DNA from: Malikia sp041190985
GTDB taxonomy: Bacteria > Pseudomonadota > Gammaproteobacteria > Burkholderiales > Burkholderiaceae_C
Length of the DNA stretch: 12,404 nt
Direction of reading: 5' to 3'
Assembly: GCA_041190985.1 (NCBI GenBank)
Contig: JBEEPT010000079.1
Coordinates: 1 to 12,404 of the forward strand
Position numbers and translations under genes: made by a program. The notes under the pieces are model-generated. The model had not been told where the DNA came from. It was given only the letters and a program-made list of their open reading frames with translations, and searched no databases. This document shows positions 1 to 7,365 of the stretch, piece after piece; within the stretch, counting starts at the first letter, position 1; each line of letters begins with the position of its first letter.

Positions 1-907
1 AGGCGATCTGACCCGGCTGCTGCGCCACCAGGCGGCCCCAGATGGCGTAGCGCTTGGGCCAGAAGTCCTCGCCCTCGTCGTAGAAGCGCAGTCCCTCGCG
101 GTTCACCACCACGCCCAGCGACACGCAGTCGATCCGGGTGCAGATGCCGCCGTCGTACAGCGGCGCGCGCGCGTCGATCGCCACCATGTGGGCCTGGGTC
201 GGATCGCCGATCCCGTCGGCCTGCTGCTCCTGCAGCATGTGCCGCAACAGCACGCCCTGGTTGTAGGCGGTGCCGCGGATCAGGAAATTGTCGGAAGGCC
301 ATTCGCCACGCTCGTTCTGGCCCCAGGCCTCGCGCAGCCAGTCGCGGTTGGACTCGAAGCCGCCCGCGGCCAGCACGCAGGACTTGGCGGCGATGCGCTC
401 GCCCTTGCACCAGGCGGCGCGGAATTCGCCGTTCTCGATCTCGAGCCGGTCCACCGGCGACTCGTAGCGGATCTGGACGCCGAGCTGTTCCGCGCTGCGG
501 TAATAGGCATTGACCAAGGCCTTGCCGCCGCCCATGAAGAAGGCGTTGGTGCGCGCCACATGCAGGGCGCCGGACAGCGGGGGCTGGAAATGGACGCCAT
601 GCTTGCGCATCCAGCTGCGGCAGGTGGACGAGGCGCGGATGGTCAGGCGTGCCAGGTGCTCGTTGGTCAGCCCGCCGGTGACCTTGAGCAGGTCCTGCCA
701 GAACTCCTCCTCGGGGTAGGCATCCACCAGCACGTCCTGCGGGGCATCGTGCATGCAGCGCAGGTTGCGGGTGTGCGCCGAATTGCCGCCACGCCAGTCA
801 CGCGGGGCCGCTTCCAGCAACATGACGCTGGCCCCCGCTTCGGCGGCCATCAGGGCCGCGCACAAGGCGGCATTGCCGCCACCGATCACAAGCACATCGG
901 TGCCCAT
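1..907 (-). CDS. tcuA: FAD-dependent tricarballylate dehydrogenase (3' end outside window)
   Basis: This gene runs off the left edge, leaving 302 codons from the N-terminus. TcuA oxidises tricarballylate to cis-aconitate with FAD, feeding the TCA cycle; its partner TcuB reoxidises the flavin and TcuC imports the substrate. The N-terminus starts MGTDVLVIGGGNAALCAAL, a Rossmann FAD-binding motif (GxGxxA/G class, residues 9-14), followed by an acidic residue at the end of the second strand (LLEAAPRDWRGGNS). The segment RNLRCMHDAPQDVLVDAY and the block DPTQAHMVAIDARAPLYDGG match what I recall of TcuA rather than of fumarate reductase. A strong GGAGG lies 8 nt before the ATG, which fixes the start. 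tcuB and tcuC would be expected just left of the window. An upstream LysR gene is the probable regulator. A related flavoprotein with another tricarboxylate substrate cannot be excluded. Confidence 0.88.
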   Translation of the reverse strand, partial: MGTDVLVIGGGNAALCAALMAAEAGASVMLLEAAPRDWRGGNSAHTRNLRCMHDAPQDVLVDAYPEEEFWQDLLKVTGGLTNEHLARLTIRASSTCRSWMRKHGVHFQPPLSGALHVARTNAFFMGGGKALVNAYYRSAEQLGVQIRYESPVDRLEIENGEFRAAWCKGERIAAKSCVLAAGGFESNRDWLREAWGQNERGEWPSDNFLIRGTAYNQGVLLRHMLQEQQADGIGDPTQAHMVAIDARAPLYDGGICTRIDCVSLGVVVNREGLRFYDEGEDFWPKRYAIWGRLVAQQPGQIA

Positions 908-912
908 AGAAA

Positions 913-934
913 CTGCCTCCAACAAGAGAGGCAG
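913..934 (-). promoter_or_regulatory. Hairpin enclosing the tcuA ribosome-binding site
   Basis: In the mRNA sense, CTGCCTC (934-928) and GAGGCAG (919-913) are perfectly complementary 7-bp arms around an 8-nt loop. The right arm contains most of the Shine-Dalgarno GGAGG (920-916), which sits 8 nt from the tcuA ATG. If the hairpin forms, the ribosome-binding site is hidden. Pairing is seen directly; a regulatory role is inference. Confidence 0.5.
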
Positions 935-950
935 ATTGTCCGGACCCTGA

Positions 951-986
951 ATTATTCTGTGAAATGAATAATAGGTGTAAATTATT
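951..986 (-). promoter_or_regulatory. Ladder of AT-rich half-sites, candidate LysR operator and tcuA promoter
   Basis: On the plus strand ATTATTC (951-957), GAATAAT (966-972) and ATTATT (981-986) alternate in orientation and are separated by exactly 8 nt each time. That gives two overlapping dyads one and a half helical turns apart, the layout expected of a LysR-family operator, where a tetramer covers adjacent inverted half-sites. Read on the minus strand, TTTACA (981-976) and AATAAT (956-951), 19 nt apart, could be a weak -35/-10 pair, so the regulator would act on or beside the polymerase. The repeats are seen; the role is inferred from position between the regulator gene and tcuA. Confidence 0.45.
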
Positions 987-1005
987 GCGGATATCGCATC
1001 AAGAC

Positions 1006-1899
1006 TCAGAGCGCGGATGCCGCCTCCTGCAGCATCGACTGGAAAGCCTCGGCCGCCGGCGACAGTCCGCCGCGGCGCAGCTTGAGCAGCACCACCTTGC
1101 GCTTGACCGAGGGTTGGGTCAGGGGAATCTTTCGCACGCCCGGGCGGTCACCCTCCTGGAAGGTCGAGGACGGCAGGATCGCGCTACCCACGCCCGCCGC
1201 GACCAGGTTCATGGCCGTGGCATGGTGCTGGACTTCGTAGTTGCCCTGGAGGCGGATGCCGCGCTTGGCGAGCTGGTAGTCCATGAAGATGCGCGTGGCC
1301 ATGAAGCTGCTGATGCCGATCAGGTCGGCATCGCGCATGTCGTTCCAGGTCACGCTCTTGCGCCCTTCCAGCGCGTGAGGCGTGCGACAAATGAACGTCA
1401 GGGGATCGGCAAACAGCACGGTTTCGCTCAGATCGGGATGCTTCTCCCCCTGCACGGCAATGCCCAGTTCGGCCTGGCCGCCCAGCACGGCCTCGCGCAC
1501 TTCGTGCGACGAGCCATCCAGCAGGCGGATACGGTTGTCGGGATGCTCGGTCGCATAGCGCCGGATCACCTTGGGCAACACATGCGAGGTCATGGAAGGA
1601 ATGCACGCCAGCGTGAAGTTGCCTCTGGCCCGCTGTGACATGTCCTTGAGACGCTCGACAGCCGCCATCATGTCCAGCACGATGTTGCGCGCTTGCGGCA
1701 GGAACTCCCGGCCCACCACCGTCAGCTCGACGCGCCGGGTGGTACGGTCCAGCAGCTTCATTTCCAGATACGCTTCCAACTTCTGGATGCGGCGCGTCAG
1801 CGCGGTCTGCGTGATGTGCAACTGTTGTGCCGCCTTGTTGAAACCGCCCAGCTCGGCGATCATCACAAAGGCCTGCACGCCATCGAAGTCGATTTTCAT
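1006..1899 (-). CDS. LysR-type transcriptional regulator, probable TcuR-like regulator of tricarballylate use
   Basis: A 297-residue LysR-family activator. Residues about 4-63 form the winged helix-turn-helix DNA-binding domain (AFVMIAELGGFNKAAQQLHI, then TQTALTRRIQKLEAYL, with LLDRTTRRVELT in the wing), followed by a linker helix and a periplasmic-binding-like effector domain (FTLACIPSM near residue 94, ELGIAVQG, and the AAGVGSAILPSS segment near the C-terminus). Length is normal for the family. The frame stays open upstream to 1959, but that extension runs through the tRNA terminator, so MKIDFDGVQAF is taken as the start; no clear Shine-Dalgarno precedes it. It lies 98 bp upstream of tcuA in the same direction, as in the Salmonella tcuR-tcuABC arrangement. 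The effector is therefore probably tricarballylate, but this rests on context only. Confidence 0.85.
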   Translation of the reverse strand: MKIDFDGVQAFVMIAELGGFNKAAQQLHITQTALTRRIQKLEAYLEMKLLDRTTRRVELTVVGREFLPQARNIVLDMMAAVERLKDMSQRARGNFTLACIPSMTSHVLPKVIRRYATEHPDNRIRLLDGSSHEVREAVLGGQAELGIAVQGEKHPDLSETVLFADPLTFICRTPHALEGRKSVTWNDMRDADLIGISSFMATRIFMDYQLAKRGIRLQGNYEVQHHATAMNLVAAGVGSAILPSSTFQEGDRPGVRKIPLTQPSVKRKVVLLKLRRGGLSPAAEAFQSMLQEAASAL

Positions 1900-1938
1900 G
1901 GCAAGGTGGCTACGGCTTGGAATCCGGTAGCAAAAAGC

Positions 1939-1973
1939 AAAAAACCCTTGCAAATGCATTTTGCAAGGGTTTT
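1939..1973 (-). terminator. Rho-independent terminator of the tRNA cluster
   Basis: Transcribed leftward, the sequence just after the last tRNA-Asp forms a 14-bp perfect stem (plus-strand arms 1941-1954 and 1960-1973, centred on CCCTTGCA/TGCAAGGG) with a 5-nt loop. It ends in a six-T run, and a second T5 tract follows shortly after. It starts 8 nt downstream of the tRNA CCA end. Confidence 0.88.
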
Positions 1974-1980
1974 CAAAACT

Positions 1981-2057
1981 TGGCGGAGTGGACGGGACTC
2001 GAACCCGCGACCCCCGGCGTGACAGGCCGGTATTCTAACCAACTGAACTACCACTCC
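1981..2057 (-). tRNA. tRNA-Asp(GTC), copy 1 (promoter-distal)
   Basis: A 77-nt gene including encoded CCA. The acceptor pair is GGAGTGG/CCACTCC with discriminator G. The anticodon stem CCGGC/GCCGG holds the loop CTGTCAC, giving anticodon GTC (aspartate). The T-arm carries GTTCGAGTC. It is the last tRNA of the cluster, just before the terminator, and identical to the copy at 2322-2398. Confidence 0.97.
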
Positions 2058-2111
2058 TGGCAGGCAGCTTCTGCTAATCGGCTTGCACCGACTTGCCAAG
2101 CGCTACGAACT

Positions 2112-2187
2112 TGGCGACCCTACGGGGATTCGAACCCCGGTACTCACCGTGAAAGGGTGATGTCCTAGGCCTCTAGACGATAGGGTC
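2112..2187 (-). tRNA. tRNA-Glu(TTC), copy 1
   Basis: A 76-nt gene with encoded CCA. The acceptor arms are GACCCTA/TAGGGTC and the anticodon loop CTTTCAC gives TTC (glutamate). It is identical to the copy at 2451-2526. It is a substrate of the glutamyl-tRNA synthetase encoded just upstream (gltX). Confidence 0.97.
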
Positions 2188-2215
2188 GTATGAGGACTTG
2201 AATTGTGGAACCATA

Positions 2216-2291
<76 letters not shown>

Positions 2292-2321
2292 ATGGTTTGC
2301 CACAACAGCAAAACAAATTGT

Positions 2322-2398
2322 TGGCGGAGTGGACGGGACTCGAACCCGCGACCCCCGGCGTGACAGGCCGGTATTCTAACCAACTGAACTACCACTCC
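2322..2398 (-). tRNA. tRNA-Asp(GTC), copy 2
   Basis: A 77-nt gene with encoded CCA, identical base for base to the copy at 1981-2057 (GGAGTGG/CCACTCC acceptor, loop CTGTCAC, anticodon GTC). A 30-nt spacer rich in A/C separates it from the next tRNA-Ala downstream. Confidence 0.97.
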
Positions 2399-2450
2399 TG
2401 ATGGCTTTGCCAGCCGACCTTTCGATCAACCAGCCAAGTGCCACGAAACT

Positions 2451-2526
2451 TGGCGACCCTACGGGGATTCGAACCCCGGTACTCACCGTGAAAGGGTGAT
2501 GTCCTAGGCCTCTAGACGATAGGGTC
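2451..2526 (-). tRNA. tRNA-Glu(TTC), copy 2
   Basis: A 76-nt gene with encoded CCA, identical to the copy at 2112-2187 (anticodon TTC in loop CTTTCAC). The spacer to the following tRNA-Asp is 52 nt and differs from the matching spacer of the first unit apart from its last bases. Confidence 0.97.
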
Positions 2527-2560
2527 AAAACCTGGACTACTGACTTGTCGCAAACCTTGA

Positions 2561-2636
<76 letters not shown>

Positions 2637-2706
2637 CTTTGGGGTTTGCAGTTTTTCAGACTTTGGCTTGGCTTCCCAAACCTCTGTCTGCATCAGCAAG
2701 ACTCGC

Positions 2707-2736
2707 ATTGTATAGCGATTTTCAGGCTTGCCGCAA
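2707..2736 (-). promoter_or_regulatory. Probable sigma70 promoter of the tRNA cluster, overlapping the end of gltX
   Basis: On the minus strand TTGCGG (2736-2731) lies in the last codons of gltX, and TATACAAT (2714-2707) follows the gltX stop. Spacing is 18 nt to TACAAT or 16 nt to TATACA. A GC-containing stretch (GCGAG) follows the -10, the type of discriminator linked to stringent control of stable RNA genes. The tRNAs may also receive read-through from gltX. Confidence 0.6.
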
Positions 2737-4128
2737 GTTCTGCAAAACTTTTTCGCGACCCTGCAGGAACAGCACCGCGTCGACCGAAGGCGTCTGCGGC
2801 GTGCCCATGACGAGCACGCGCAGCGGCATGGCCAGCACGGGCATCTTGAGGCCGAACTCGGCCAGCGTGGCCTTGAGCGCGGCGGCAATCGCCTCCTTCG
2901 ACCATTCGCCCTGCGCGATCCTGTCGGCAAAGGCGGCGATCGCCGGCTTGACGGCGTCGGTCAGATGCTTGTCGAGGTCGGCCTGCTGCGGCGCTACCTC
3001 GGTGTAGAAGGCCGCGGCCCAGTCGGCCAGCGCGACGATGGTGTCGCAGCGGTCCTTGAACAGCGCGCAGATCGCCTCCAGCCGCTCGTCGGCGCTGATG
3101 CCGCGCTTGGCGAGTTGCTGCGCGACCAGAGGTGCGAGCTCGGCGTCGGGCGTCATCTTCATGTGCTGGGCGTTGACCCAGCGCAGCTTGGCCTCGTCGA
3201 ACTGCGCGGCGCTGCGGCCCAGGTGATCGAGGTCGAACCACTCGAGGAACTGCGCGCGGCTGAAGATCTCGTCGTCGCCATGGCTCCAGCCCAGGCGCGC
3301 GAGGTAGTTGAGCATCGCGTCGGGCAGGTAGCCCTCGTCGCGGTATTGCGTCACGGCCTTGGCGCCGTTGCGCTTGCTCATCTTCTCGCCCTGCTCGTTC
3401 AGGACGGTCGGCAGGTGGGCGTAGACCGGGTGCTCCTTGCCCAGGGCCTTGAAGATGTTGATCTGGCGCGGCGTGTTGTTGATGTGGTCGTCGCCGCGGA
3501 TCACGTGCGTGATGCCCATGTCGAGGTCGTCGACCACGACGCAGAAGTTGTAGGTCGGCACGCCCACGCTCTCGCCGGGCGCGGCCGGCCGCGCGATCAC
3601 CAGGTCGTCGAGCTCGGCATTGGCGATCTCGATGCGGCCCTTGACCTTGTCGTCCCAGGCGACGACGCCGTCCTTCGGGTTCCGGAAGCGCAGCACCGGC
3701 TGCACGCCCTCAGGGATGGCGGGCAGCACCTTGCCCGGCTCGGGGCGCCAGGTGCCGTCGTAGCGCGGTTTTTCCTTAGCTGCCATCTGGCGCTCGCGCA
3801 GCGCGTCGAGCTCCTCCATGCTCATGTAGCACGGGTAGACATGGCCGGCGTCGATCAGCTGCTGCAGGACCTCCTTGTAGCGGTCCATGCGCTGCATCTG
3901 GTAGAACGGGCCCTCGTCATGGTCCAGGCCCAGCCACTTCATGCCCTCGATGATCACGTCGACCGCGGCCTGGGTCGAGCGCTCCTGGTCGGTGTCCTCG
4001 ATGCGCAGGATGAAGTCGCCGCCGTTGGCGCGCGCGAACGCCCAGGGATAGAGGGCGGAGCGGATGTTGCCGAGATGGATGAAGCCGGTCGGCGACGGGG
4101 CGAAGCGGGTGCGAACGCGTTGGGTCAT
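2722..4128 (-). CDS. gltX: Glutamyl-tRNA synthetase
   Basis: A 468-residue class Ic aminoacyl-tRNA synthetase that charges tRNA-Glu. The N-terminus shows the HIGH-equivalent region (RFAPSPTGFIHLGN, H18-N21) and LRIEDTDQERS near residue 41. RGDDHINNTPRQ lies near 211 and the KMSKR loop at 249-253 (GEKMSKRNGA); the rest is the helical anticodon-binding domain. Length matches the family (about 470). The cysteine cluster that binds zinc in E. coli GluRS is reduced to C100, with M102 and T126-W127 where the other ligands would be. The start ATG overlaps the metZ stop as ATGA with no good ribosome-binding site of its own, so translation is probably coupled. A longer in-frame extension to 4515 lies inside metZ and is rejected. 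The tRNA-Glu genes lie directly downstream. Confidence 0.97.
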   Translation of the reverse strand: MTQRVRTRFAPSPTGFIHLGNIRSALYPWAFARANGGDFILRIEDTDQERSTQAAVDVIIEGMKWLGLDHDEGPFYQMQRMDRYKEVLQQLIDAGHVYPCYMSMEELDALRERQMAAKEKPRYDGTWRPEPGKVLPAIPEGVQPVLRFRNPKDGVVAWDDKVKGRIEIANAELDDLVIARPAAPGESVGVPTYNFCVVVDDLDMGITHVIRGDDHINNTPRQINIFKALGKEHPVYAHLPTVLNEQGEKMSKRNGAKAVTQYRDEGYLPDAMLNYLARLGWSHGDDEIFSRAQFLEWFDLDHLGRSAAQFDEAKLRWVNAQHMKMTPDAELAPLVAQQLAKRGISADERLEAICALFKDRCDTIVALADWAAAFYTEVAPQQADLDKHLTDAVKPAIAAFADRIAQGEWSKEAIAAALKATLAEFGLKMPVLAMPLRVLVMGTPQTPSVDAVLFLQGREKVLQNLRQA

Positions 4129-5345
4129 AGCGAGTCGAGAGTGTTGAGGCCGCGCGCGAGGTCGTCCTGCACGTCCTGGAGATGTTCGAGGCCGACGGCG
4201 ACGCGGATCAGGCCCTGGTTGATGCCGGCGGCCTGGCGCTGCGCCTCGGACAGCTTGCCATGCGAGGTGCTGGCCGGGTGCGTGCACAGCGTCTTGGTGT
4301 CGCCGAGGTTGGTCGACAGCGACAGCACGCGCATCGAATCGAGCACATGGAAGGCGCGCGCGCGCGCCTGCTCGGGGCTGGCGGCCTTGACGTCGAACGA
4401 GACCACGGCGCCACCGCAGCCGTTCATCTGCTTCATCGCCAGCTCGTGCTGCGGGTGGCTGGCCAGGCCGGGGTAGTAGACGCGCGCCACGGCGGGGTGG
4501 GCTTCGAGCCAGCATGCCAGCTCATGCGCCTGCGCGCTTTGCGCCTTCATGCGCAGGTCCAGCGTCTCCAGGCCCTTGAGCACGACCCAGGCATTGAAGG
4601 GCGACAGCACCATGCCCGAGTTCTTCTGCACCGGCAGGAACTGGGTCGCCACCATGGCTTCGCTCGCGCACAGCGCGCCGGCCAGCACGCGGCCCTGGCC
4701 GTCGAGGTACTTGGTGCCCGAATGCATCACGATGTCGGCGCCGAACTCGATCGGACGCTGCAGCGCCGGCGAGGCGAAGCAGTTATCGACCGCCAGCAAG
4801 GCGCCTGCGTCGTGCGCCAGGTCGGCCAGCGCAGCGATGTCGCAGACCTCGCCGAGCGGGTTGGTAGGCGTCTCGGCGAACAGCAGCCGGGTCACGCCGG
4901 GACGGATCGCCGCCTTCCAGGCCGCCAGGTCGGTCTGCGGCACGATGGAGGTCTCGACGCCGAAGCGCGCGAACTCCGAGCCGATCAGCTTGAGCGTCGA
5001 GCCGAACATCGACTGCGAGATGATGACGTGGTCGCCGGCCTTGAGCAGGCTGAAGCACATCAGCATGATGGCCGACATGCCCGAGGCGGTGGCCATGCAG
5101 GCCTGCGCACCCTCGAGCGCGGCCAGGCGCTGCTCGAAGCTGGTGACGGTCGGGTTGCTGGAGCGGCCGTAGGTATAGCCCTCCTCCTGGCCCGCGAAGC
5201 GGCGCGCCGAGGTCTCGGCGCTGGGCTGGACATAGCCGCTGGTCAGGTAGAGCGCCTCGGAATTCTCGCCGTACTGGCTGCGCTCGACCGCCATGCGCAC
5301 GGCCAGCGTCTCGCGCCGCAGGCCGTCCCATTTCGGATCAGCCAT
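4125..5345 (-). CDS. metZ: O-succinylhomoserine sulfhydrylase (PLP-dependent, Cys/Met metabolism family)
   Basis: A 406-residue cystathionine gamma-synthase-family enzyme. MetZ makes homocysteine directly from O-succinylhomoserine and sulfide, for methionine synthesis. Visible marks are YTYGRSSNPT (Y59, R61, phosphate contact from the neighbouring subunit), ATASGMSAI (PLP phosphate grip, about 86-93), AETPTNP at 157-163, VDN with D187 contacting the pyridine nitrogen, and MHSGTKYLDG with the Schiff-base lysine K212. The sequence SLSTNLGDTKTLCTHPAS near the C-terminus is typical of the family. The start follows an AGGAGGG 8 nt upstream, located in the end of purF, only 3 nt after the purF stop. 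Cystathionine gamma-synthase or O-acetylhomoserine specificity cannot be excluded from sequence, but purF-metZ linkage is typical of betaproteobacterial metZ. Confidence 0.93.
   Translation of the reverse strand: MADPKWDGLRRETLAVRMAVERSQYGENSEALYLTSGYVQPSAETSARRFAGQEEGYTYGRSSNPTVTSFEQRLAALEGAQACMATASGMSAIMLMCFSLLKAGDHVIISQSMFGSTLKLIGSEFARFGVETSIVPQTDLAAWKAAIRPGVTRLLFAETPTNPLGEVCDIAALADLAHDAGALLAVDNCFASPALQRPIEFGADIVMHSGTKYLDGQGRVLAGALCASEAMVATQFLPVQKNSGMVLSPFNAWVVLKGLETLDLRMKAQSAQAHELACWLEAHPAVARVYYPGLASHPQHELAMKQMNGCGGAVVSFDVKAASPEQARARAFHVLDSMRVLSLSTNLGDTKTLCTHPASTSHGKLSEAQRQAAGINQGLIRVAVGLEHLQDVQDDLARGLNTLDSL
4354..4367. repeat. Alternating GC run (seven GC units) inside metZ
   Basis: Fourteen bases of strict GC alternation, encoding ARARA in MetZ on the minus strand. 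Such runs can adopt Z-DNA or slip, but the reading frame is intact here. Confidence 0.6.
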
Positions 5346-5348
5346 GGC

Positions 5349-6857
5349 TCAGCCCTCCTGCGCGGAATTGGGCAATGCCAGGCGCGAGCTGCCGCCCTCT
5401 TCCTCGTCGCCGCCGACGCGCTGCTCGTTGAGGCGCACCGCGTCCTCCGAGCTCACGTCGCCGGTGCAGTAGACGCCGTCGAAGCAGGAAGCCTCGAAGC
5501 CGTCGAGGTCGGCGCGCAGCTTGCCCACCGCCTTCTTCATGGCATCGACGTCCTGGTAGATCAGCGCGTCGCAGCCGATGATCTGGCGCACTTCCTCGAG
5601 CGTGCGGCCGTGCGCGACCAGCTCGCCCTTGGTCGGCATGTCGATGCCGTAGACGTTCGGGTAGATCACCGGCGGCGCGGCGCTGGCCATGTAGACCTTG
5701 TTGGCGCCGGCGTCGCGCGCCATCTGCACGATCTCCTTGGAGGTCGTGCCGCGCACGATCGAGTCGTCGACCAGCAGCACGTTGCGGCCCTTGAACTCGC
5801 TGGCGATCACGTTGAGCTTCTGGCGCACGCTCTTCTTGCGCACCGACTGGCCGGGCATGATGAAGGTACGGCCGACGTAGCGGTTCTTGACGAAGCCCTC
5901 GCGGTAAGGCTTGCCCAGATGCATCGCCAGCTCGGTCGCGGCCGGGCGGCTGGACTCGGGGATCGGGATCACGACGTCGATCTGGTCGGGCGGCACCATC
6001 GAGACCACGCGCTGCGCCAGCGTCTCGCCCATGTTCAGGCGCGCCTGGTAGACCGAGATGCCGTCGATCGTCGAGTCGGGACGCGCCAGGTAGACGAACT
6101 CGAACACGCAGGGATAGAGCTGCGACTTCTCGGCGCACTGCTCATGGCGCATCGATCCGTCGAGGCCGACGAAGACCGCCTCGCCTGGGGTGATGTCGCG
6201 CAGGAAGTCGTGGCCGGTGCCCTCGAGCGCGACCGACTCGCTCGCGACCATCACGGTGCCGTCCTTGCCCTGGCCGACGCACAGCGGACGGATGCCGAAG
6301 GGGTCGCGGAAGGCCAGCAGGCCGTGGCCGGCGATCATGGCAACCACCGCGTAGCTGCCCTTGAGGCGCTTGTGCACCGCGCGCACCGCCGCGAACACCG
6401 CGTCCTGCGTCAGCGCGCCATGGCCGCTGGCCTTGGCCAGCTCGTGCGCCAGCACGTTGAGCAGCACCTCGGAGTCGCTCTCGGTGTTGATGTGGCGGTG
6501 ATCGTTCTGGATCATCTCGCGCTTGAGCTGGTCGGCGTTGGTCAGGTTGCCGTTGTGCGCCATCACGATGCCGAAGGGCGCGTTGACGTAGAAGGGCTGG
6601 GCCTCTTCCTCGCTGAAGGCGTTGCCGGCGGTCGGGTAGCGCACCTGGCCCAGGCCGCAGTTGCCCGGCAGCGCGCGCATGTTGCGGGTGCGGAACACGT
6701 CCTTGACCATGCCCTTGGCCTTGTGCATGAAGAACTTGCGCTCGAGCTGGGTCGCGATGCCGGCGGCATCCTGGCCGCGGTGCTGCAGCAGCAGCAGCGC
6801 GTCATAGATCAACTGGTTGACTGGGGTATTGCTGACAACACCAACGATTCCACACAT
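5349..6857 (-). CDS. purF: Amidophosphoribosyltransferase (glutamine PRPP amidotransferase)
   Basis: A 502-residue enzyme catalysing the first committed step of purine synthesis, PRPP plus glutamine to 5-phosphoribosylamine. The N-terminal MCGIVGVV exposes the catalytic cysteine C2 after Met removal; the Ntn glutaminase domain also shows QHRGQDAAGI (25-34), HNGN (101-104) and RDPFGIRPL near 184-192. The C-terminal phosphoribosyltransferase domain has the PRPP motif LLVDDSIVRGTTS (361-373). Length matches E. coli PurF (505). There is no propeptide, and I see no iron-sulfur cysteine pattern of the Bacillus type. The tail (after about 470) carries an acidic DEEE stretch. A GAGGA lies 9 nt before the ATG. 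It follows cvpA after 22 nt and precedes metZ by 3 nt. The cvpA-purF pairing is widely conserved. Confidence 0.98.
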   Translation of the reverse strand: MCGIVGVVSNTPVNQLIYDALLLLQHRGQDAAGIATQLERKFFMHKAKGMVKDVFRTRNMRALPGNCGLGQVRYPTAGNAFSEEEAQPFYVNAPFGIVMAHNGNLTNADQLKREMIQNDHRHINTESDSEVLLNVLAHELAKASGHGALTQDAVFAAVRAVHKRLKGSYAVVAMIAGHGLLAFRDPFGIRPLCVGQGKDGTVMVASESVALEGTGHDFLRDITPGEAVFVGLDGSMRHEQCAEKSQLYPCVFEFVYLARPDSTIDGISVYQARLNMGETLAQRVVSMVPPDQIDVVIPIPESSRPAATELAMHLGKPYREGFVKNRYVGRTFIMPGQSVRKKSVRQKLNVIASEFKGRNVLLVDDSIVRGTTSKEIVQMARDAGANKVYMASAAPPVIYPNVYGIDMPTKGELVAHGRTLEEVRQIIGCDALIYQDVDAMKKAVGKLRADLDGFEASCFDGVYCTGDVSSEDAVRLNEQRVGGDEEEGGSSRLALPNSAQEG

Positions 6858-6879
6858 GGGCGTGATCCTCTAGGATTAT

Positions 6880-7365
6880 TCAGGGAAAGTAGCGGGCGAG
6901 GTTTTCCGGCACGGCGCCTTTGAGCAGGTGCAGGCCGCTGTCGAGCCTGCGCGCGCCGGCCGACGCCTGCCAGCCTTCTTGTTGTTGCAAGGGGGTCATG
7001 TTGACCACCAGCGCCAGCGCGAGCAGCATGATCACGCCACGCAGCAGGCCGAAGCCCGCCCCGAGCACGCGATCGACCGGACGCAAACCGACGGTCTCTA
7101 TCAGTTTCTTGAGCAGCCAGGCCAGCAGGCCGGCTGCGAACACGGAGGCGACGAACACCGCCGCGAAGCCGGCCGCGTAGCGCAGCGGCTCGGAGAAATT
7201 CTTCAGCGGCAGGTGCGCCGCCGCCCATTGCGCCAGCCATTGCGCGAGGAAGAAGGCCGCCACCCAGCCGGCCACCGAGAGCAGCTCGTAGACCAGGCCG
7301 CGCCAGAGGCCGAGCAGCACCGAGGCCAGCAACAGCAGCAGCAGGAAGATGTCGACCGCGGTCAT
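6880..7365 (-). CDS. cvpA: CvpA family inner-membrane protein
   Basis: A 161-residue membrane protein of the colicin V production family. Four hydrophobic segments are visible at about 4-22, 28-48, 64-86 and 100-122, with WRGLVYELLSVAGW between the first two, the most conserved part of the family. In E. coli cvpA is needed for colicin V export and affects envelope stress tolerance; its biochemical role is unsettled. The gene sits directly upstream of purF, its usual partner. Its ATG overlaps the stop of the SPOR-domain gene as TGATG with no separate ribosome-binding site, indicating coupled translation. Confidence 0.93.
   Translation of the reverse strand: MTAVDIFLLLLLLASVLLGLWRGLVYELLSVAGWVAAFFLAQWLAQWAAAHLPLKNFSEPLRYAAGFAAVFVASVFAAGLLAWLLKKLIETVGLRPVDRVLGAGFGLLRGVIMLLALALVVNMTPLQQQEGWQASAGARRLDSGLHLLKGAVPENLARYFP

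Noticed and set aside
188..967. Plus-strand 259-codon frame at the left end
   Set aside because: It lies opposite tcuA, whose minus-strand translation shows an FAD-binding motif and family-specific blocks.
1900..1959. N-terminal extension of the LysR protein (20 residues)
   Set aside because: It would begin inside the tRNA terminator stem and adds sequence unlike the family N-terminus.
1981..2057. tRNA-Asp as the attachment site of a genomic island carrying the tcu genes
   Set aside because: No integrase and no separated direct repeat of the tRNA 3' end is visible; the second identical Asp sequence belongs to the duplicated tRNA unit.
2728..4476. Long plus-strand open frame of 582 codons opposite gltX and metZ
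   Set aside because: Antisense shadow typical of GC-rich DNA. Its translation is Ala/Arg/His/Leu/Val-rich with no recognisable domain, and the opposite strand encodes clear GltX and MetZ.
4182..6923. Plus-strand open frame of 913 codons opposite metZ and purF
   Set aside because: Also an antisense shadow of two well-supported genes; low-complexity composition rich in His, Arg, Ala and Leu, no motif, no ribosome-binding site.
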